DNA of 60,174 bases, from NCBI GenBank assembly GCA_014378105.1, contig JACMOI010000111.1:1-60174 (forward strand), read 5' to 3'. Below the pieces are notes generated by a model that saw only the letters and a list, made by a program, of their open reading frames with translations, had not been told where the DNA came from and made no database searches. This DNA comes from Pseudopedobacter sp. (GTDB lineage: Bacteria > Bacteroidota > Bacteroidia > Sphingobacteriales > Sphingobacteriaceae). The position numbers and the translations under genes were made by a program. Below, piece by piece: positions 1 through 9,594 of this stretch (position 1 is the first letter of the stretch; every line of letters begins with the position of its first letter).

Positions 1-3000
1 ACAGCCATCACTTTGGGCGGCAGCAACACCACGATCAGCTGCAACGGCGGCACAGCTACAGAAACCTTAACAGCCAGTGGCGGGACTGGAACGTATCAAT
101 ACAGCCAAAATGGAACCACCTTCCAAGCGAGCAACACCTTCACGAACCTAACCTCAGGCACTTACACCTTCACGGTAAAAGACCAAAACGGCTGTACTAA
201 AACCTACAATACCACGATCACCGAACCGACCGCAGTCACCCTAACAGGAACGAACACCAGCATCACCTGCAACGGCGGTACAAGCACAGCCACCTTAACA
301 GCGACAGGCGGCACAGGAACTTATCAATACAGTAAAGACGGAACGACCTTCCAATCGAGCAATATTTTTAACAACTTAACCGCAGGCACTTACACTTTCA
401 CAGTAAAAGACCAAAACGGCTGTACTAAAACCTACACGACAACGATCACAGAACCCATAGTCATCACCCTAACAGGAACAACTACAACGATAACCTGCAA
501 TGGCGGAACAAGCACATTGACCTTAATAGCAACAGGAGGAACAGGAACCTATACTTACAGTAAAGACGGAACTACTTTCCAAGCGAGCAATACCTTCAAT
601 AACCTGACAGCAGGCACTTATACCTTCACAGTAAAAGACCAAAACGGCTGTACTAAAACTTACATCAATACTATCACTGAACCAACGGCATTAACATTAA
701 CAGGCACAAATACAACAATCAATTGCAATGGAACTACCTCCATAGCAACATTAACAGCCACAGGTGGCACAGGAACATACACCTACAGTAAGGACGGCAC
801 CACCTTCCAAGCGGCTAACACCTTCAGTAATTTAATAGCAGGCACTTACACCTTTACGGTAAAAGACCAAAACGGCTGTACAAAAACTTACACCAATACT
901 ATTACTGAACCAACAGCACTAACATTAATTACTACCACTACACCAATATTATGTAACGGCGGAACAAGTACAGCAACCTTAACGGCGACAGGAGGCACAG
1001 GGACTTATACCTACAGCAAAGACGGAACCACCTTCCAAGCGAGCAATACCTTTACCAATCTAACCGCAGGCACTTATACCTTCACGGTGAAAGATGTAAG
1101 CGGCTGCATAAAGACCTATACCACCACCATCACTGAGCCAACAGCTTTATCAATAAGTGAGAAACATACTGATATAAGTTGCTTTGGTGATAATACTGGA
1201 AGTATAGACATCACAATAACAGGAGGAACAGCTCCTTACAGTTATGAATGGAGTAATGGGATACTAACTCAGGATCAAAATAATTTGGTAGCAGGGACTT
1301 ATATAATAGTTGTAACCGATGCCAATGGCTGTACTACAAAAGAATCAATAATACTCACCCAACCCACTTTACTTTCTGTAGCAGCTTGCAAACAAGATGT
1401 AAAATGCTATGGATCAAATACAGGAACAATTGATTTGAAGCTAAGTGGTGGAACTTTACCTTATACAGTCAAATGGAGTAACGGAGTGACGTCAGAAGAC
1501 TTGTCTAATTTGGGGGCAGGAAAATATACTTATACAGCTACAGATAATAATGGTTGTGTAATTAGTAACAGTATCATTATCATCCAACCTGCAGCATCCA
1601 TCGCGATTGCATCCACCCATCAGGATGTGGTATGTTATGGAACGGCAAGTGGATCGATAAACTTAACTGTAACGGGCGGAAAAGCGCCATATACTTATAG
1701 CTGGAGTAATGGAGTTAAAACTTCTGTAATCAGCGCATTATTAGCAGGTAACTATATAGTTACGGTTACGGATGACAATGGATGTAGCGAACAAAAGACA
1801 GTTACTATAAGCCAACCATTGGAAGCACTAGCTTTAACAGAATCCCATAAAAACGTATTATGTTATGGATCAAATACCGGGAGTATAAACCTGTCGGTAA
1901 CAGGAGGTACAGAACCATACAATTATAGTTGGAATAGTGGGCAAACCACTAAAGATATTTCTAGCCTTAACGCCGGGAATTATCAAATTGTGGTTAGCGA
2001 TGCAAATGGTTGTACAGTTAGAAAATTAATTCAAATCACTCAACCATTAAAACCTTTAACTATATCTGAAACTCATCAAAATGTTTCATGCTATGGTGAC
2101 GCAACGGGCAGTATAGATATAACAGTTAATGGTGGATTAGCACCCTATGCCTATTTATGGAATAATGGAGGCAGTATTCAAGATCCTAATAACCTAGTTG
2201 AAGGCACTTATACTGTTATGGTGACCGATGCTAGTGGATGTCAAATTCAAAAGAGTATTAGTATTATACAGCCTACGGCACCCTTGACATTGACAGAAAC
2301 CCATGTAAATAATGTGTGTTATGGAAACCAAATTGGTAAGATTAATGTAACGGTTAAAGGGGGAACATCACCCTATTCTTATTTATGGAATATTGGAAAG
2401 CAAACAGAAGATTTAAGTGGTTTAGCAGGCGGTATTTACCGATTGAATGTAACTGATGCATCTGGATGTGCAGCCCAAATCAGTGTTACGATTGCTCCTT
2501 TGCAACCGCTTCAAATCACAGATATTGTCAATCAGGTTAAATGTTTTGGGGCTGGAGATGGCAGTATTCAGTTAAAACCGAGTGGTGGGCAGGATCCTTA
2601 TACTGTTCTATGGAGTAATGGACAAACTGGAATGCAAATCAATAACCTGAAACCAGGAACCTATTCTTATACAGCAAAAGATGCTTATGGTTGTACTTTG
2701 CAAAAAACATTTATCATTACTGAACCTAAACCACTCGCGGGAACATTAAAAATTAATAATACGACCTGTAAGTTTTCAAGAGATGGGAACATATTACCTT
2801 TGATTACTGGTGGAATAAGTCCTTATCAATATTTTTGGGATGGTAAGGAAATCCCTGGAAACGGCAGTATTAATTTTTTAGCTGCGGGTAAACACAGCTT
2901 GAAAGTGATAGATGCAAATGGTTGTTCGCTTTCCCTAATTGCAGATGTTCTTCCTGGAAATTGTGCTCCCAATGCGGATAATGATAATTATCAAACTTTA

Positions 3001-4533
3001 GAAGATACGCCAATAACAATCAATACCCCAGGTGTAGTTGTTAACGATTCAGATCCAGATGAAGATCAGATTAAAGTAGAGTTATCTTCTGTTGGTGCTC
3101 CAAATGGAACCAAAGGAAGTATGATAGACAACCGTACTAATTTTAATACTTTAAATGGTAGAGTTAGTTTGTCTAATGAAGGCTCATTCGTTTATACACC
3201 AAACTTGAACTTCAATGGGGTCGATAAATTTATATATCAAGTTTCTGATGGCTCTATCGAATCTAATTTCGCAACCGTAACCATTACTGTTTTAGGTGTT
3301 AATGATCCTCCAATTGCAAACAATGATCCCTTTACCACTCCCGAGGATATCCCATTAAGTCAAACGGTAGCAACTAACGATAGCGACCCAGAAAACGATC
3401 CATTAACTTATAAAGCATTAAGTCAACCCGCTAGAGGAACGCTCATATTTAATGCCGATGGAACTTTTGTGTATACTCCAGCCCCAAATGATAACGGCGT
3501 AATTACGTTTGATTATCAGGTTTGTGACCCATCTGGTTTGTGTGATACTGCTAAAGTAACCATTATCATTATACCAGTGAATGATCCTCCTGTTGCAGAA
3601 GATGACCGCTTTGTTCTTGAGAAAAACAAAACATTTATTAATAAAGTAACGGTAAATGATTATGATCCAGAAAATGATCCATTGGTTTATTCTATCATCA
3701 CACAGCCAACTCATGGTGTAATATTTTTTAAACCAGATGGTACTTTTACATATACCCCAAATAATGGATTTAAGGGGATTGATACCTATACTTATCGTAC
3801 TTGTGATCCTTTCGGTTTATGTGATAATGCAACCGTAAAGCTAATTGTTCAGCCAATTGTAACAGTCAACTTAAAACCTACATTAGCCACTATTTCTGAG
3901 GGTCAAGGTATTGATATTACTGCTACACTAACAGAGTCCATTCTAGAAGATGTGACTATAAATTTAGTTTTTAATGGTACTGCACAAAATAATTTAGACT
4001 ATAGCTTAACTGGAAATTACCTAACCATCACTATACCTGCAGGACAAGATACTACAACTCAGAAATTTAATTTATACGCTATAAATGATGCTTTGCAGGA
4101 TCCAGGTGAGCAAGCAATAGTAAATATTAGTAAAACATCAACAGCTTTTGTTTTGATAGGAACTGGTTCTTTGATTACTATAGATGATGTTTACCCAATA
4201 ACATTACCAACCGGACCAGAAGAAAATCCAGATATCAGCCCTGATCCTTTAGTGTCTCCAAATGGAGATGGACAAGGCAATGAGAAATTTGTGATTTATA
4301 ACATCAGCAAATATCCAAATAATGAGGTGGTAATATTTAATCGTTGGGGAAATGAAGTGTATAGAGTAAAGGGTTATAATAATGAGGACAAATCATTCAA
4401 AGGCGTGGCAAATGTTGGAATTTTAACTAATTCTAATGTGGATTTGGTAGACGGAGTCTATTATTATTTGATATATACGGAGCCGGGTGTCCAAAATAAA
4501 TTGAATAAAGGTTATTTGATTTTGAAAAGATAA
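1..4533 (+). CDS. Giant SprB-repeat adhesin-like protein, class B type IX secretion cargo (5' end outside window)
   Basis: The frame is open to base 1, so the start lies upstream; residue numbers here count from base 13. Five near-identical 76-residue SprB-type repeats (about 1-380) are followed by about eight diverged repeats, each with a Cys-Tyr/Phe-Gly motif, a GG-x-PY-x-Y motif and a W-x-NG motif (to about 980). Next come three cadherin/VCBS-like domains with NDPP and NDSDPENDP motifs (983-1283), a Calx-beta-like domain (1284-1392), and a C-terminal gliding-motility-type sorting domain with NRWGNEVYR and a terminal KGYLILKR (1412-1506). Such proteins are exported by the type IX system and displayed on the surface for adhesion or gliding. 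The architecture is seen directly; adhesion is inferred from the family. It stands alone, with no partner gene in the window. Confidence 0.9.
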   Translation, partial: TAITLGGSNTTISCNGGTATETLTASGGTGTYQYSQNGTTFQASNTFTNLTSGTYTFTVKDQNGCTKTYNTTITEPTAVTLTGTNTSITCNGGTSTATLTATGGTGTYQYSKDGTTFQSSNIFNNLTAGTYTFTVKDQNGCTKTYTTTITEPIVITLTGTTTTITCNGGTSTLTLIATGGTGTYTYSKDGTTFQASNTFNNLTAGTYTFTVKDQNGCTKTYINTITEPTALTLTGTNTTINCNGTTSIATLTATGGTGTYTYSKDGTTFQAANTFSNLIAGTYTFTVKDQNGCTKTYTNTITEPTALTLITTTTPILCNGGTSTATLTATGGTGTYTYSKDGTTFQASNTFTNLTAGTYTFTVKDVSGCIKTYTTTITEPTALSISEKHTDISCFGDNTGSIDITITGGTAPYSYEWSNGILTQDQNNLVAGTYIIVVTDANGCTTKESIILTQPTLLSVAACKQDVKCYGSNTGTIDLKLSGGTLPYTVKWSNGVTSEDLSNLGAGKYTYTATDNNGCVISNSIIIIQPAASIAIASTHQDVVCYGTASGSINLTVTGGKAPYTYSWSNGVKTSVISALLAGNYIVTVTDDNGCSEQKTVTISQPLEALALTESHKNVLCYGSNTGSINLSVTGGTEPYNYSWNSGQTTKDISSLNAGNYQIVVSDANGCTVRKLIQITQPLKPLTISETHQNVSCYGDATGSIDITVNGGLAPYAYLWNNGGSIQDPNNLVEGTYTVMVTDASGCQIQKSISIIQPTAPLTLTETHVNNVCYGNQIGKINVTVKGGTSPYSYLWNIGKQTEDLSGLAGGIYRLNVTDASGCAAQISVTIAPLQPLQITDIVNQVKCFGAGDGSIQLKPSGGQDPYTVLWSNGQTGMQINNLKPGTYSYTAKDAYGCTLQKTFIITEPKPLAGTLKINNTTCKFSRDGNILPLITGGISPYQYFWDGKEIPGNGSINFLAAGKHSLKVIDANGCSLSLIADVLPGNCAPNADNDNYQTLEDTPITINTPGVVVNDSDPDEDQIKVELSSVGAPNGTKGSMIDNRTNFNTLNGRVSLSNEGSFVYTPNLNFNGVDKFIYQVSDGSIESNFATVTITVLGVNDPPIANNDPFTTPEDIPLSQTVATNDSDPENDPLTYKALSQPARGTLIFNADGTFVYTPAPNDNGVITFDYQVCDPSGLCDTAKVTIIIIPVNDPPVAEDDRFVLEKNKTFINKVTVNDYDPENDPLVYSIITQPTHGVIFFKPDGTFTYTPNNGFKGIDTYTYRTCDPFGLCDNATVKLIVQPIVTVNLKPTLATISEGQGIDITATLTESILEDVTINLVFNGTAQNNLDYSLTGNYLTITIPAGQDTTTQKFNLYAINDALQDPGEQAIVNISKTSTAFVLIGTGSLITIDDVYPITLPTGPEENPDISPDPLVSPNGDGQGNEKFVIYNISKYPNNEVVIFNRWGNEVYRVKGYNNEDKSFKGVANVGILTNSNVDLVDGVYYYLIYTEPGVQNKLNKGYLILKR
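13..1152 (+). repeat. Tandem array of five 228-bp near-identical coding repeats
   Basis: Units begin at 13, 241, 469, 697 and 925, each 228 bp (76 codons), each starting at the Leu codon of the L-x-G-x-N motif. The array probably continues upstream of the window. The units share long identical stretches and are richer in G and C than the diverged repeats that follow from 1153, which points to recent duplication or homogenisation. Copy number may vary between isolates. Confidence 0.9.
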
Positions 4534-4734
4534 TTAATCTCTGTTAAATTTATAGATAGCAGCAATGGCTGATTTAAAATAAATGGGATGGAAGCGTAAA
4601 AACCCTCATGCCTAAAAGGAGCAGATTTGTAACGTAAAGATAAGCTGGTTTAACCTAAGACAAAAGAAATTTCCTTTTTTAATCAAATTTAAGAATTTAC
4701 ACAGTCAATATTTTTCATATTGTACCGTTTACAC

Positions 4735-4742
4735 TATATTTG
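4735..4742 (+). promoter_or_regulatory. Candidate -7 element of the nuo operon promoter
   Basis: TATATTTG matches the Bacteroidota -7 consensus TAnnTTTG and is followed by GC, 17 bases before the nuoA start codon. No clear TTTG -33 element lies at the right distance; a T-run at 4711-4715 is the nearest. The rest of the 226-base gap after the adhesin gene shows no hairpin terminator that I can see. Confidence 0.55.
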
Positions 4743-4759
4743 CAGCAAGAGATTTAAAT

Positions 4760-5134
4760 ATGGAAGCTGTTAGTACCCCTATTAATTATTTACCCATTAT
4801 TTTACAATTGATTGTAGCATTAGGTTTTGTGACCTTTACCATGATTTTAACCCACATGATTGGGCCAAAAAGAAAAACTACCGATGTAAAATTAACTGCT
4901 TTTGAGTCTGGTATTGAAGTAATAGGTAACGCTCGTCAGCCTTTTTCTATCAAATATTTTGTAGTAGCAATTGTGTTCGTATTGTTTGATGTAGAGGTGA
5001 TTTTTATGTACCCTTGGGCGGTAAACTTTAGAGAATTTGGATTAAATGGCTTAATAGAGATGTTTATTTTCATGGGAACGCTCTTATTGGGTTTCATCTA
5101 TGTGGTGAAGAAAAAGGCTTTAGAATGGGATTAA
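4760..5134 (+). CDS. nuoA: NADH-quinone oxidoreductase subunit A
   Basis: First gene of the complex I operon. The 124-residue protein has three membrane segments (about 12-34, 68-88 and 95-116) and the family signature between the first two, ending in FSIKYFVVAIVFVLFDVE (about 62-79). The acidic DVE stretch is the conserved part of the segment that packs beside NuoH and the quinone chamber. Length agrees with the family. The start ATG follows a good -7 promoter element by 17 bases. A 119-base gap with only a weak possible hairpin separates it from nuoB. Confidence 0.96.
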   Translation: MEAVSTPINYLPIILQLIVALGFVTFTMILTHMIGPKRKTTDVKLTAFESGIEVIGNARQPFSIKYFVVAIVFVLFDVEVIFMYPWAVNFREFGLNGLIEMFIFMGTLLLGFIYVVKKKALEWD

Positions 5135-5253
5135 TCTTAGAATTATTCTAAATAATAATAGATGACGCTGAAAGGGGATATTTTGATATAAATTTGAGGC
5201 TTTCTGAAACATCAGCGGGCCTTTTTAGTTTTATCATTAAAGGACATTAATTT

Positions 5254-5796
5254 ATGAGTGATATTAGAATAGCGGAGGCTCCGGCAGGAGTAGAAGGAGC
5301 TGGTTTTTTCGCCACTTCTTTAGATAAAGTGATTGGGATGGCTAGAGCAAATTCTTTATGGCCTTTACCTTTTGCAACTTCATGCTGTGGAATCGAATTT
5401 ATGGCAACCATGGGTTCGCATTATGATTTTGCCCGTTTTGGCGCAGAACGTCCATCGTTCTCTCCTCGTCAGGCAGATTTACTCATGGTGATGGGAACCA
5501 TCGCAAAAAAAATGGCACCTGTTTTAAAACAAGTTTATATCCAAATGGCCGAGCCACGTTGGGTAATTGCTGTTGGAGCTTGTGCATCAAGCGGAGGTAT
5601 TTTTGATACCTATTCTGTTTTACAGGGTATTGATGAAATTATTCCAGTAGATGTTTATGTGCCAGGTTGTCCACCAAGGCCAGAAGCCATCATCAATGGA
5701 TTTAATAAAATTCAGGATTTGGTAAGAAGCGAATCTTTAAGAAGAAGAGATTCTCCTGAATACACACAATTATTAGCAAAATACGGAATCCAGTAA
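5254..5796 (+). CDS. nuoB: NADH-quinone oxidoreductase subunit B (N2 cluster)
   Basis: This subunit carries the terminal 4Fe-4S cluster N2, which passes electrons to quinone at the base of the peripheral arm. The four expected ligands are visible: the tandem pair C44-C45 in the TSCCGIEF motif, C110 in VGACASSGG, and C139 in the PGCPPRPE motif. The 180-residue length fits. The stop overlaps the nuoC start (TAATG), so translation is probably coupled. Confidence 0.97.
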   Translation: MSDIRIAEAPAGVEGAGFFATSLDKVIGMARANSLWPLPFATSCCGIEFMATMGSHYDFARFGAERPSFSPRQADLLMVMGTIAKKMAPVLKQVYIQMAEPRWVIAVGACASSGGIFDTYSVLQGIDEIIPVDVYVPGCPPRPEAIINGFNKIQDLVRSESLRRRDSPEYTQLLAKYGIQ

Positions 5797-6299
5797 TGGG
5801 TAAGATATCAAATCAACAGCTTACACAGAAATTAAGCACTCAATTCGGAGAGAAAATCACTTCTCTTTCAGAGCCTTTTGGACTGCTGACTTTCGAAGTT
5901 GCAGTAGAATATATTCACGAAGTTTTAAGTTTTTTGAAGAACGATTCAATCTTGAAATTTAATTTCCTGACTGATATAACTGCTGTTCATTATCCTGAAA
6001 AGGAAAAAGCCTTAGCGGTAGTTTATCATTTACATAGCTTTGTAAACAATGTGAGAGTAAGAATCAAAGTTTTTGTTACTGTTTCTAATCCAACAGTTCC
6101 TACAGCTACTTCTCTTTGGGAAGGGGCTAATTGGATGGAGCGAGAAACTTTTGATTTTTATGGAATTCAATTTTCAGGCCATCCTAATTTAGTAAGGATT
6201 TTAAATGTGGATGACATGACAGTTTTCCCGATGCGTAAAGAATATGCTTTAGAAGACCCGAATAGAGTAGATAAAAAAGATTTTTTCTTTGGACGTTAA
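5796..6299 (+). CDS. nuoC: NADH-quinone oxidoreductase subunit C (30 kDa)
   Basis: A 167-residue 30-kDa subunit of the hydrophilic arm. The family signature is seen near residues 113-129 (WMERETFDFYGIQFSGHP), followed by the conserved LxRIL and DFFFGR ends. It is a free-standing gene here, not fused to nuoD as in Escherichia coli. It overlaps the nuoB stop by one base and ends 9 bases before nuoD. Confidence 0.95.
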   Translation: MGKISNQQLTQKLSTQFGEKITSLSEPFGLLTFEVAVEYIHEVLSFLKNDSILKFNFLTDITAVHYPEKEKALAVVYHLHSFVNNVRVRIKVFVTVSNPTVPTATSLWEGANWMERETFDFYGIQFSGHPNLVRILNVDDMTVFPMRKEYALEDPNRVDKKDFFFGR

Positions 6300-6308
6300 G
6301 TATCATAA

Positions 6309-7544
6309 ATGAGCAATTTTATAACAGATATCACTCCAAATCGTCCGGTTTACACAGATAATGATCCTCAAGGAGATTTAACGACTTTAAACCTTGGGCC
6401 AACCCATCCGGCAACACATGGTGTATTCCAAAATGTGTTACAAATGGATGGTGAGCGGATTGTGAGTGGGGTTTCTACCATTGGTTATATCCATAGAGCA
6501 TTTGAAAAAATTGCTGAACATCGTCCATTTTACCAAATCACCCCATTAACAGATCGATTGAACTATTGTTCGTCCCCTATCAATAACATGGGCTGGCACA
6601 TGACAGTAGAAAAACTATTAGGTGTTGAAATGCCTAAAAGAGTAGATTATCTTCGTGTAATTGTTATGGAGTTGAGTCGTATTACTGATCATTTAATTTG
6701 TAATGGAATTTTAGGAGTAGATACTGGTGCTTTTTCTGGTTTCTTATACTTAATGGAAGAACGAGAACATATTTATGAGATTTTTGAAGAAATATGTGGC
6801 GCTCGATTAACAACAAATATTGGTAGAATTGGTGGTTTCGAAAGAGATTTCAATGATATCGCTTTCGCTAAGATTGAGAAATTTTTAGCAAAATTCCCGC
6901 CTATTTTAAAGGAGTTTGAAACTCTTTTTAACAGGAATAGAATATTTATAGAACGTACATCAGGTGTTGGTGCTGTTGATCCCGAAACTGCAATGAATTA
7001 TAGCTGGAGTGGGCCAATTTTAAGAGCAACAGGTGTTGATTATGATGTGCGTGTAAATGAGCCTTATTCTTCTTATCAAGATTTTGATTTTGAAATCCCT
7101 GTAGGGACAACCGGAGATGTTTACGATCGTTTCATTTTGCGAAACGAAGAAATGTGGCAGAGCCTAAGAATTATTGAGCAAGCCATGGAGAAATTAAAAA
7201 AAGAACCTAAAGGTGTTTTCCATGCGGATGTTCCTGAGTTCTATTTACCTCCGAAAGAACAAGTTTATAATAATATGGAAGCCTTAATCTATCATTTTAA
7301 AATTGTGATGGGTGAGGTGGATACTCCAAAAACTGAAGTTTACCATGCTGTTGAAGGCGGTAATGGAGAGTTGGGGTTTTATTTAATTAATGATGGAGGA
7401 AGAACGCCTTATCGTTTGCATTTCCGTCGTCCAAGTTTCATCAATTATCAGATGTACGCGCCAATGAGTCGTGGAATGTTATTGTCTGATGCCATTATAA
7501 ATATGTCTAGTTTGAACGTAATAGCAGGAGAGTTAGATGCTTAG
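6309..7544 (+). CDS. nuoD: NADH-quinone oxidoreductase subunit D (49 kDa)
   Basis: The 411-residue 49-kDa subunit forms the quinone pocket together with NuoB and descends from the large subunit of NiFe hydrogenases. Visible signatures are NLGPTHPATHG near residues 28-38, with the conserved His pair, IGYIHRAFEKIAEHR, and the terminal VIAGELDA typical of the family. The nuoE start lies inside its last codons (8-base overlap), consistent with coupled translation. Confidence 0.97.
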   Translation: MSNFITDITPNRPVYTDNDPQGDLTTLNLGPTHPATHGVFQNVLQMDGERIVSGVSTIGYIHRAFEKIAEHRPFYQITPLTDRLNYCSSPINNMGWHMTVEKLLGVEMPKRVDYLRVIVMELSRITDHLICNGILGVDTGAFSGFLYLMEEREHIYEIFEEICGARLTTNIGRIGGFERDFNDIAFAKIEKFLAKFPPILKEFETLFNRNRIFIERTSGVGAVDPETAMNYSWSGPILRATGVDYDVRVNEPYSSYQDFDFEIPVGTTGDVYDRFILRNEEMWQSLRIIEQAMEKLKKEPKGVFHADVPEFYLPPKEQVYNNMEALIYHFKIVMGEVDTPKTEVYHAVEGGNGELGFYLINDGGRTPYRLHFRRPSFINYQMYAPMSRGMLLSDAIINMSSLNVIAGELDA

Positions 7545-8052
7545 AGTAGAAGAAAAGCAAGAGGTTAATTTCTCTGCGGATTTATTAAATAAATTCGGTG
7601 ATATTGTTGGTCGTTACCCTGATGGAAAACAAAAATCAGCTTTGCTGCCCATTTTACATGAAGTGCAGGCGGTTTATGGTTGGTTAAGTCCTGAGGCAAT
7701 GGATAAAGTTGCTGAATTTTTAGACATTCAATCCATTGAGGTGTATGAAGTAGCAACGTTTTATACCATGTTCTTCATGAGACCTCAAGGTAAATATGTG
7801 TTGGAAATATGCCGTACAGGACCTTGTAACATAGTTGGCGCCGAAAAAATTGCTGATTATATTAGTGAGAAACTAGGTGTAAAAGAAGGAGAAGTGACTG
7901 CAGATGGTTTATTCAGCTATCGCGGAGTAGAATGTTTGGCAGCATGCGGTTATGCTCCAGTTCTACAAATCGGTCCTGAATATACTTTTCACGAGAATTT
8001 GACAAAAGAATCTGTAGATCAATTGATTGAAGAGTTGAAAAAGAAGAATTAA
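7537..8052 (+). CDS. nuoE: NADH-quinone oxidoreductase subunit E (24 kDa)
   Basis: A 171-residue thioredoxin-like subunit that binds the 2Fe-2S cluster N1a next to FMN. The four ligands are C92 and C97 (ICRTGPCN) and C133 and C137 (ECLAACG), in the spacing expected. The start ATG overlaps the nuoD stop. The 145-base gap to nuoF is unusual in this tight operon and holds a heptad-type inverted repeat, described separately. Confidence 0.96.
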   Translation: MLRVEEKQEVNFSADLLNKFGDIVGRYPDGKQKSALLPILHEVQAVYGWLSPEAMDKVAEFLDIQSIEVYEVATFYTMFFMRPQGKYVLEICRTGPCNIVGAEKIADYISEKLGVKEGEVTADGLFSYRGVECLAACGYAPVLQIGPEYTFHENLTKESVDQLIEELKKKN

Positions 8053-8059
8053 GTTTACC

Positions 8060-8188
8060 GATATGAGAATTGAGACCATTATAATATGGCTAAATATCAC
8101 ATCAAAAAAAATTATAAGACACAAAAGATTGAGGTTTTGACTAAGAGGTTTTATTAAGTCTCCATAGACAATACTCACATCTCAAATC
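8060..8188. repeat. Inverted repeat made of 7-nt units between nuoE and nuoF
   Basis: The left arm at 8060-8073 reads GATATGA GAATTGA. The right arm at 8168-8188, read on the minus strand, gives GATTTGA GATGTGA GTATTGT. Both arms are phased runs of a seven-base unit of the form GAnnTGA. The middle (about 8074-8167) is AT-rich and has no coding sign. The arms can pair with a few mismatches. It lies inside an essential operon, so it is presumably transcribed through. Confidence 0.55.
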
Positions 8189-8197
8189 TAAAATAAC

Positions 8198-9556
8198 ATG
8201 GGTCGCAAATTATTACTAGAACACATTAACGTACCAGGAATCAACACCCTAAAAGTGTACCGTGAAAAAGGTGGCTATAGGGCTGTTGAAAAAGCAATCA
8301 AAACCATGTCGACTGATGATGTGGTAGAAGAAGTGAAGAAATCTGGTTTACGCGGACGTGGTGGAGCAGGTTTTCCTACTGGGATGAAATGGAGTTTTTT
8401 GGCTAAGCCAGAAGGTGTGCCACGTTATTTGGTTTGTAACGCAGATGAATCTGAACCAGGTACTTTTAAAGACCGCTATTTGATGACAAATATTCCTCAT
8501 GCTTTAATTGAGGGAATGATTGTAGCGAGTTATGCTTTAGGAGCGAACACGAGTTACATTTATGTAAGAGGTGAAATGATGCCTCAGATCCGTATTTTAG
8601 AAAAAGCAATCGCCGAAGCTAAAGCAGCAGGATTTTTAGGTGAAAATATATTAGGTTCTGGTTATGATTTAGAGTTATACGTTCAGCCTGGTGGCGGGGC
8701 TTATATCTGTGGAGAAGAAACGGCTCTATTAGAATCATTAGAAGGAAAAAGAGGAAATCCAAGAATTAAACCTCCTTTCCCGGCAATTGCAGGATTATAC
8801 GGTTGCCCAACAGTGGTTAACAATGTTGAATCTATTGCAGCAGTTGTTCCAATTATCAATGATGGTGGCGAAGAATATGCGAAAATCGGTATTGGTCGTT
8901 CAACTGGAACTAAATTAATCTCAGCAGGCGGAAATGTAAAGAAGCCTGGAGTTTATGAGATTGAGTTGGGTGTGACTGTGGAAGATTTCATTTATTCTGA
9001 TGAATATTGTGGTGGAATTGCAAACGGAAAAAAACTAAAAGCAGTAGTTGCTGGGGGGTCTTCTGTGCCCATTTTACCTGCTAATTTGATATTAAATACC
9101 ATTAACGGAGAGAAAAGATTAATGTCTTACGAGTCTCTTTCTGATGGTGGTTTTGAAACAGGAAGCATGTTAGGTTCAGGTGGTTTTATAGCTTATGATG
9201 AAGAACAGTGTATCGTAAGAAATACCTGGAATTTTGCTCGTTTCTACCATCACGAATCTTGTGGACAATGTTCACCTTGTCGTGAAGGAACTGGATGGAT
9301 GGAAAAAGTTTTGCACCGTTTAGAATATGGTCATGGCAAAATGAGCGACATGGATCTATTAGTAGATGTTGCTAAGAAAATTGAAGGAAATACGATTTGT
9401 CCATTAGGCGATGCTGCGGCTTGGCCAGTAGCAAGTGCGATTCGTCATTTTAGAGACGAGTTTGAGTGGCATGTTAGCAATCCGCAATTAGCGGTTACAC
9501 AAAATTATGGCTTAGCTCATTATGCTGATCCATTGCCAGTTCTAACGGAAGCATAA
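8198..9556 (+). CDS. nuoF: NADH-quinone oxidoreductase subunit F (51 kDa, FMN and NADH site)
   Basis: The 452-residue catalytic subunit oxidises NADH. The glycine-rich nucleotide segment RGRGGAGFPTGMKW lies at 52-65. A second FMN/NADH loop (GGGAYICGEETALLESLEG) lies at 165-183. Cluster N3 ligands are C355, C358 and C361 (SCGQCSPCREGTGW) and C401 (NTICPLGD). Length is in the normal range. It sits between the nuoE gap and a nuoG gene that starts with TTG 38 bases downstream. Confidence 0.97.
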   Translation: MGRKLLLEHINVPGINTLKVYREKGGYRAVEKAIKTMSTDDVVEEVKKSGLRGRGGAGFPTGMKWSFLAKPEGVPRYLVCNADESEPGTFKDRYLMTNIPHALIEGMIVASYALGANTSYIYVRGEMMPQIRILEKAIAEAKAAGFLGENILGSGYDLELYVQPGGGAYICGEETALLESLEGKRGNPRIKPPFPAIAGLYGCPTVVNNVESIAAVVPIINDGGEEYAKIGIGRSTGTKLISAGGNVKKPGVYEIELGVTVEDFIYSDEYCGGIANGKKLKAVVAGGSSVPILPANLILNTINGEKRLMSYESLSDGGFETGSMLGSGGFIAYDEEQCIVRNTWNFARFYHHESCGQCSPCREGTGWMEKVLHRLEYGHGKMSDMDLLVDVAKKIEGNTICPLGDAAAWPVASAIRHFRDEFEWHVSNPQLAVTQNYGLAHYADPLPVLTEA

Positions 9557-9594
9557 TTGAAAATATTTAAAGTACATTTTAAAAAGTTTTAAAA

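Noticed and set aside
13-1152. Regular repeats that might be read as a CRISPR array
   Set aside because: The units are 228 bp, have no spacers, and are translated as protein repeats.
3418-3714. 98-codon open frame on the minus strand inside the adhesin gene
   Set aside because: It is the antisense shadow of a repetitive coding region, with no start context and an unlikely composition.
5160-5235. Possible terminator between nuoA and nuoB
   Set aside because: Only a 4-base AGGC/GCCT pairing with a T-rich tail is seen; too weak, and it would cut the operon after its first gene.
7963-8178. 71-codon minus-strand frame over the nuoE/nuoF gap
   Set aside because: It overlaps the nuoE end and the AT-rich hairpin spacer; the predicted protein is a random hydrophobic string.
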